DNA from: Leifsonia shinshuensis
GTDB lineage: Bacteria > Actinomycetota > Actinomycetes > Actinomycetales > Microbacteriaceae
Direction of reading: 5' to 3'
Length of the DNA: 64,000 nt
Assembly: GCF_014217625.1 (NCBI RefSeq)
Contig: NZ_CP043641.1
Span: forward strand, 868,001-932,000
In this document: in pieces, positions 62,369 through 64,000 of the stretch
Numbering within the stretch: position 1 is the first letter of the stretch
Layout: each line of letters opens with the position of its first letter
The notes under the pieces: model-generated
What the model was told of the DNA's origin: nothing
The model's database searches: none
Seen by the model: only the letters and a program-made list of their open reading frames with translations
Position numbers and translations under genes: made by a program

Positions 62369-64000
62369 ATGACGTCCCCCGATCCTCTGCGCAACCTGGG
62401 TGTACGCATCGGTCCGCACGGCGGCGAGCTGCGGGTCTACTCCGCGAACGCCGACGCCATGCAGTTCTGCCTGTTCGATCCGAAGGACCCGGACTGGCGG
62501 GTGAAGACCGTCGAGATGCACCGCGACGCCAACGACGTCTGGATGGGCCGCTCCCGCAGCCTCCAGGTCGGCAGTCTGTACGCGATCAACGTCTCCGGTC
62601 CGTCCGGCCCGCAGAACATGTTCAATCCGGAGACCCTGCTGATGGACCCGTACGCCAAGGGCCTCACCCGAGTGGGTCCGGAGGAGTGGCGCTCGACGGT
62701 CGTCTCCGACGGCTTCGACTGGGGCGGCTCAGCCAAGCCCGGCACTCCCCTCGACCACACCGTCGTCTACGAGGCGCACGTGCGCGGCATCAGCCGGCAG
62801 AACCCGGACGTGCCCGAGGAGCTGCGCGGCACGTACGCCGGCCTGGCGCACGAGTCCACGATCGGCTACCTCAAGCACCTCGGGGTCACCGCTGTGGAGC
62901 TGCTGCCCGTCCACGCGTTCACGTCCGAGCAGCGCCTCATCCGGGAGGGCCTGACCAACTACTGGGGCTACAACACCCTCAACTTCTTCAGCCCGCACGC
63001 TCCGTACGCCACGCGTGCCGCCCAGGCCGCCGGCCCCGAGGCGGTCCTCGTGGAGTTCAAGGGGATGGTGAAGCTCCTGCACGAGGCGGGCATCGAGGTG
63101 ATTCTCGACGTGGTCTACAACCACACCGCCGAGGAAGGCATCGGCGGCCCGCGCACCAGCCTGCGCGGCATCGACAACGCCACCTACTACCGGCAGGACG
63201 CGAACGGCGTCTACATCGACGTCACCGGCTGCGGCAACACCGTGAACTTCGGGCATCCCGTCCCGCAGCGACTGGTGCTCGACTCGCTGCGCTACTGGGC
63301 GCAGGAGGTGCAGATCGACGGGTTCCGGTTCGACCTCGCCGTGACGCTCGGCCGCGGCGAGGACGCCTCGTACAGCCGCGACCATCCCCTCCTCAACGAC
63401 ATGCTCGCGGACCCGGTGCTCTCGAGCGTCAAGCTCATCGCCGAACCGTGGGATGTCGGGATCGGCGGCTGGCAGACCGGCAACTTCCCGGGTGGCCCGG
63501 CCGGGCCGGCGGGACCGGGTGGGATCGACGGCCGGGACGGCTGGTCGGAGTGGAACGACCGCTACCGCGACAGGGTCCGCAACTTCTGGCTGGCCGACAT
63601 CGCCGAGGCCCGCCGCAACGGCCAGGCCCCCATCGGAATCGGCGGCTTCGCCACCCGGCTCGCCGGCTCGTCCAACACGTTCTCGCCCGAGCGCGGCCCG
63701 CTGGCCTCCATCAACTTCGTCACGGCGCACGACGGCTTCACCATGGCCGACCTCACCGTCTACAACGTCAAGCACAACCTCGGCAACGGCGAGGACAACC
63801 GCGACGGCACCGACAACAACCGGTCGTTCAACCACGGCGCGGAAGGCCCCACCCTGGACGAGCGCGTGCTGCTCGACCGGCACAAGGCCATGCGCAACCT
63901 GATGGGCACGCTGCTGCTGTCGGCGGGCGTCCCGATGATCACCGCGGGCGACGAGTTCGGCCGCAGCCAGCGCGGCAACAACAACGCCTACTGCCAGGAC
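62369..64000 (+). CDS. glgX: Glycogen debranching enzyme GlgX, 5' part (3' end outside window)
   Basis: The first 544 codons of a GH13 isoamylase-type enzyme that cuts alpha-1,6 branches of glycogen limit dextrins. An N-terminal CBM48 (about 1-120), then the (beta/alpha)8 domain: VILDVVYNHTAE, nucleophile Asp322 in DGFRFDLAV, acid/base Glu359 in IAEPWD, Asp455 in VTAHDGF. At about 371-390 a Gly/Pro-rich insert (FPGGPAGPAGPGGIDGRDGW) replaces the short FPPGW loop of typical GlgX. ATG 62369 with leaderless box. The frame stays open to the last base. Confidence 0.95.
   Translation, partial: MTSPDPLRNLGVRIGPHGGELRVYSANADAMQFCLFDPKDPDWRVKTVEMHRDANDVWMGRSRSLQVGSLYAINVSGPSGPQNMFNPETLLMDPYAKGLTRVGPEEWRSTVVSDGFDWGGSAKPGTPLDHTVVYEAHVRGISRQNPDVPEELRGTYAGLAHESTIGYLKHLGVTAVELLPVHAFTSEQRLIREGLTNYWGYNTLNFFSPHAPYATRAAQAAGPEAVLVEFKGMVKLLHEAGIEVILDVVYNHTAEEGIGGPRTSLRGIDNATYYRQDANGVYIDVTGCGNTVNFGHPVPQRLVLDSLRYWAQEVQIDGFRFDLAVTLGRGEDASYSRDHPLLNDMLADPVLSSVKLIAEPWDVGIGGWQTGNFPGGPAGPAGPGGIDGRDGWSEWNDRYRDRVRNFWLADIAEARRNGQAPIGIGGFATRLAGSSNTFSPERGPLASINFVTAHDGFTMADLTVYNVKHNLGNGEDNRDGTDNNRSFNHGAEGPTLDERVLLDRHKAMRNLMGTLLLSAGVPMITAGDEFGRSQRGNNNAYCQD

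Overview
The window is very GC-rich and almost fully coding, with strong third-position G/C bias. It looks like chromosome from a high-GC actinobacterium, most likely family Microbacteriaceae (Leifsonia-like; inferred from gene content, not proven). Pointers are a mycobacterial-type group II globin, a SigK/RskA-type sigma and anti-sigma pair, ABC-F factor EttA, oligoribonuclease, GatCAB, an actinobacterial Rieske lipoprotein, a sortase-E-like LAxTG surface protein, and many leaderless genes (TANNNT box, 6 to 8 nt, then the start codon). I see no prophage, integrase, transposase or CRISPR array.

Layout. 1-10.6 kb: the 3' end of aminopeptidase N with a strong terminator; an overlapping operon of ABC ATPase, permease, sensor kinase and response regulator; an MscS channel overlapping a truncated hemoglobin; an FAD dehydrogenase; an SseB-like protein; TesB. 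10.6-24.3 kb: anti-sigma/sigma pair, Rieske lipoprotein, thioesterase, EttA, lipoprotein, SSB paralogue, MsrA, NadE diverging from a cation/proton antiporter, LysR diverging from an MFS carrier, tRNA-Arg(TCT), thioredoxin-like protein, SGNH hydrolase, Orn, and tRNA-His(GTG) followed by a degenerate copy of its own 3' half. 24.4-33.6 kb: mostly secreted or accessory functions: a beta-helix glycosidase-like protein, an ArsR-type regulator diverging from an MFS pump over a palindromic operator, a lytic transglycosylase-like protein, a MetE/UROD-like protein coupled to a zincin, and a DUF11 surface protein. 33.6-37.6 kb: a TPP riboswitch controlling a complete ECF transporter (YkoE-type S subunit, double ATPase, EcfT), predicted to import the thiamine pyrimidine precursor, with a P-loop kinase-like gene and a small gene translationally coupled behind it. 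37.6-50 kb: GerW-like protein, DinB, aldo/keto reductase, a YidC paralogue operon, SDR plus acyl-CoA ligase, APC permease plus PaaI thioesterase, MpaB-type oxygenase plus YbaK-type editing protein. 50-64 kb: gatCAB plus an acetyltransferase, a Tat-exported phosphoesterase, a DUF1023 hydrolase, ligA, mnmA, a leaderless 61-residue protein, a cysteine desulfurase that can feed sulfur to MnmA, and a GlgX debranching enzyme running off the end.

The best unexplained signals are between genes: (i) a roughly 100-bp repeat family at two loci 28 kb apart, one copy supplying the stop codon of a gene; (ii) a nested inverted-repeat element between mnmA and ligA; (iii) a long perfect hairpin between convergent genes; (iv) short tandem repeats next to stop codons; (v) an RNA hairpin that would mask the ribosome-binding site of an APC permease; (vi) leaderless promoters whose -10 box starts with the TAG stop codon of the preceding gene. 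I found no clearly new multi-gene defence or biosynthetic system.
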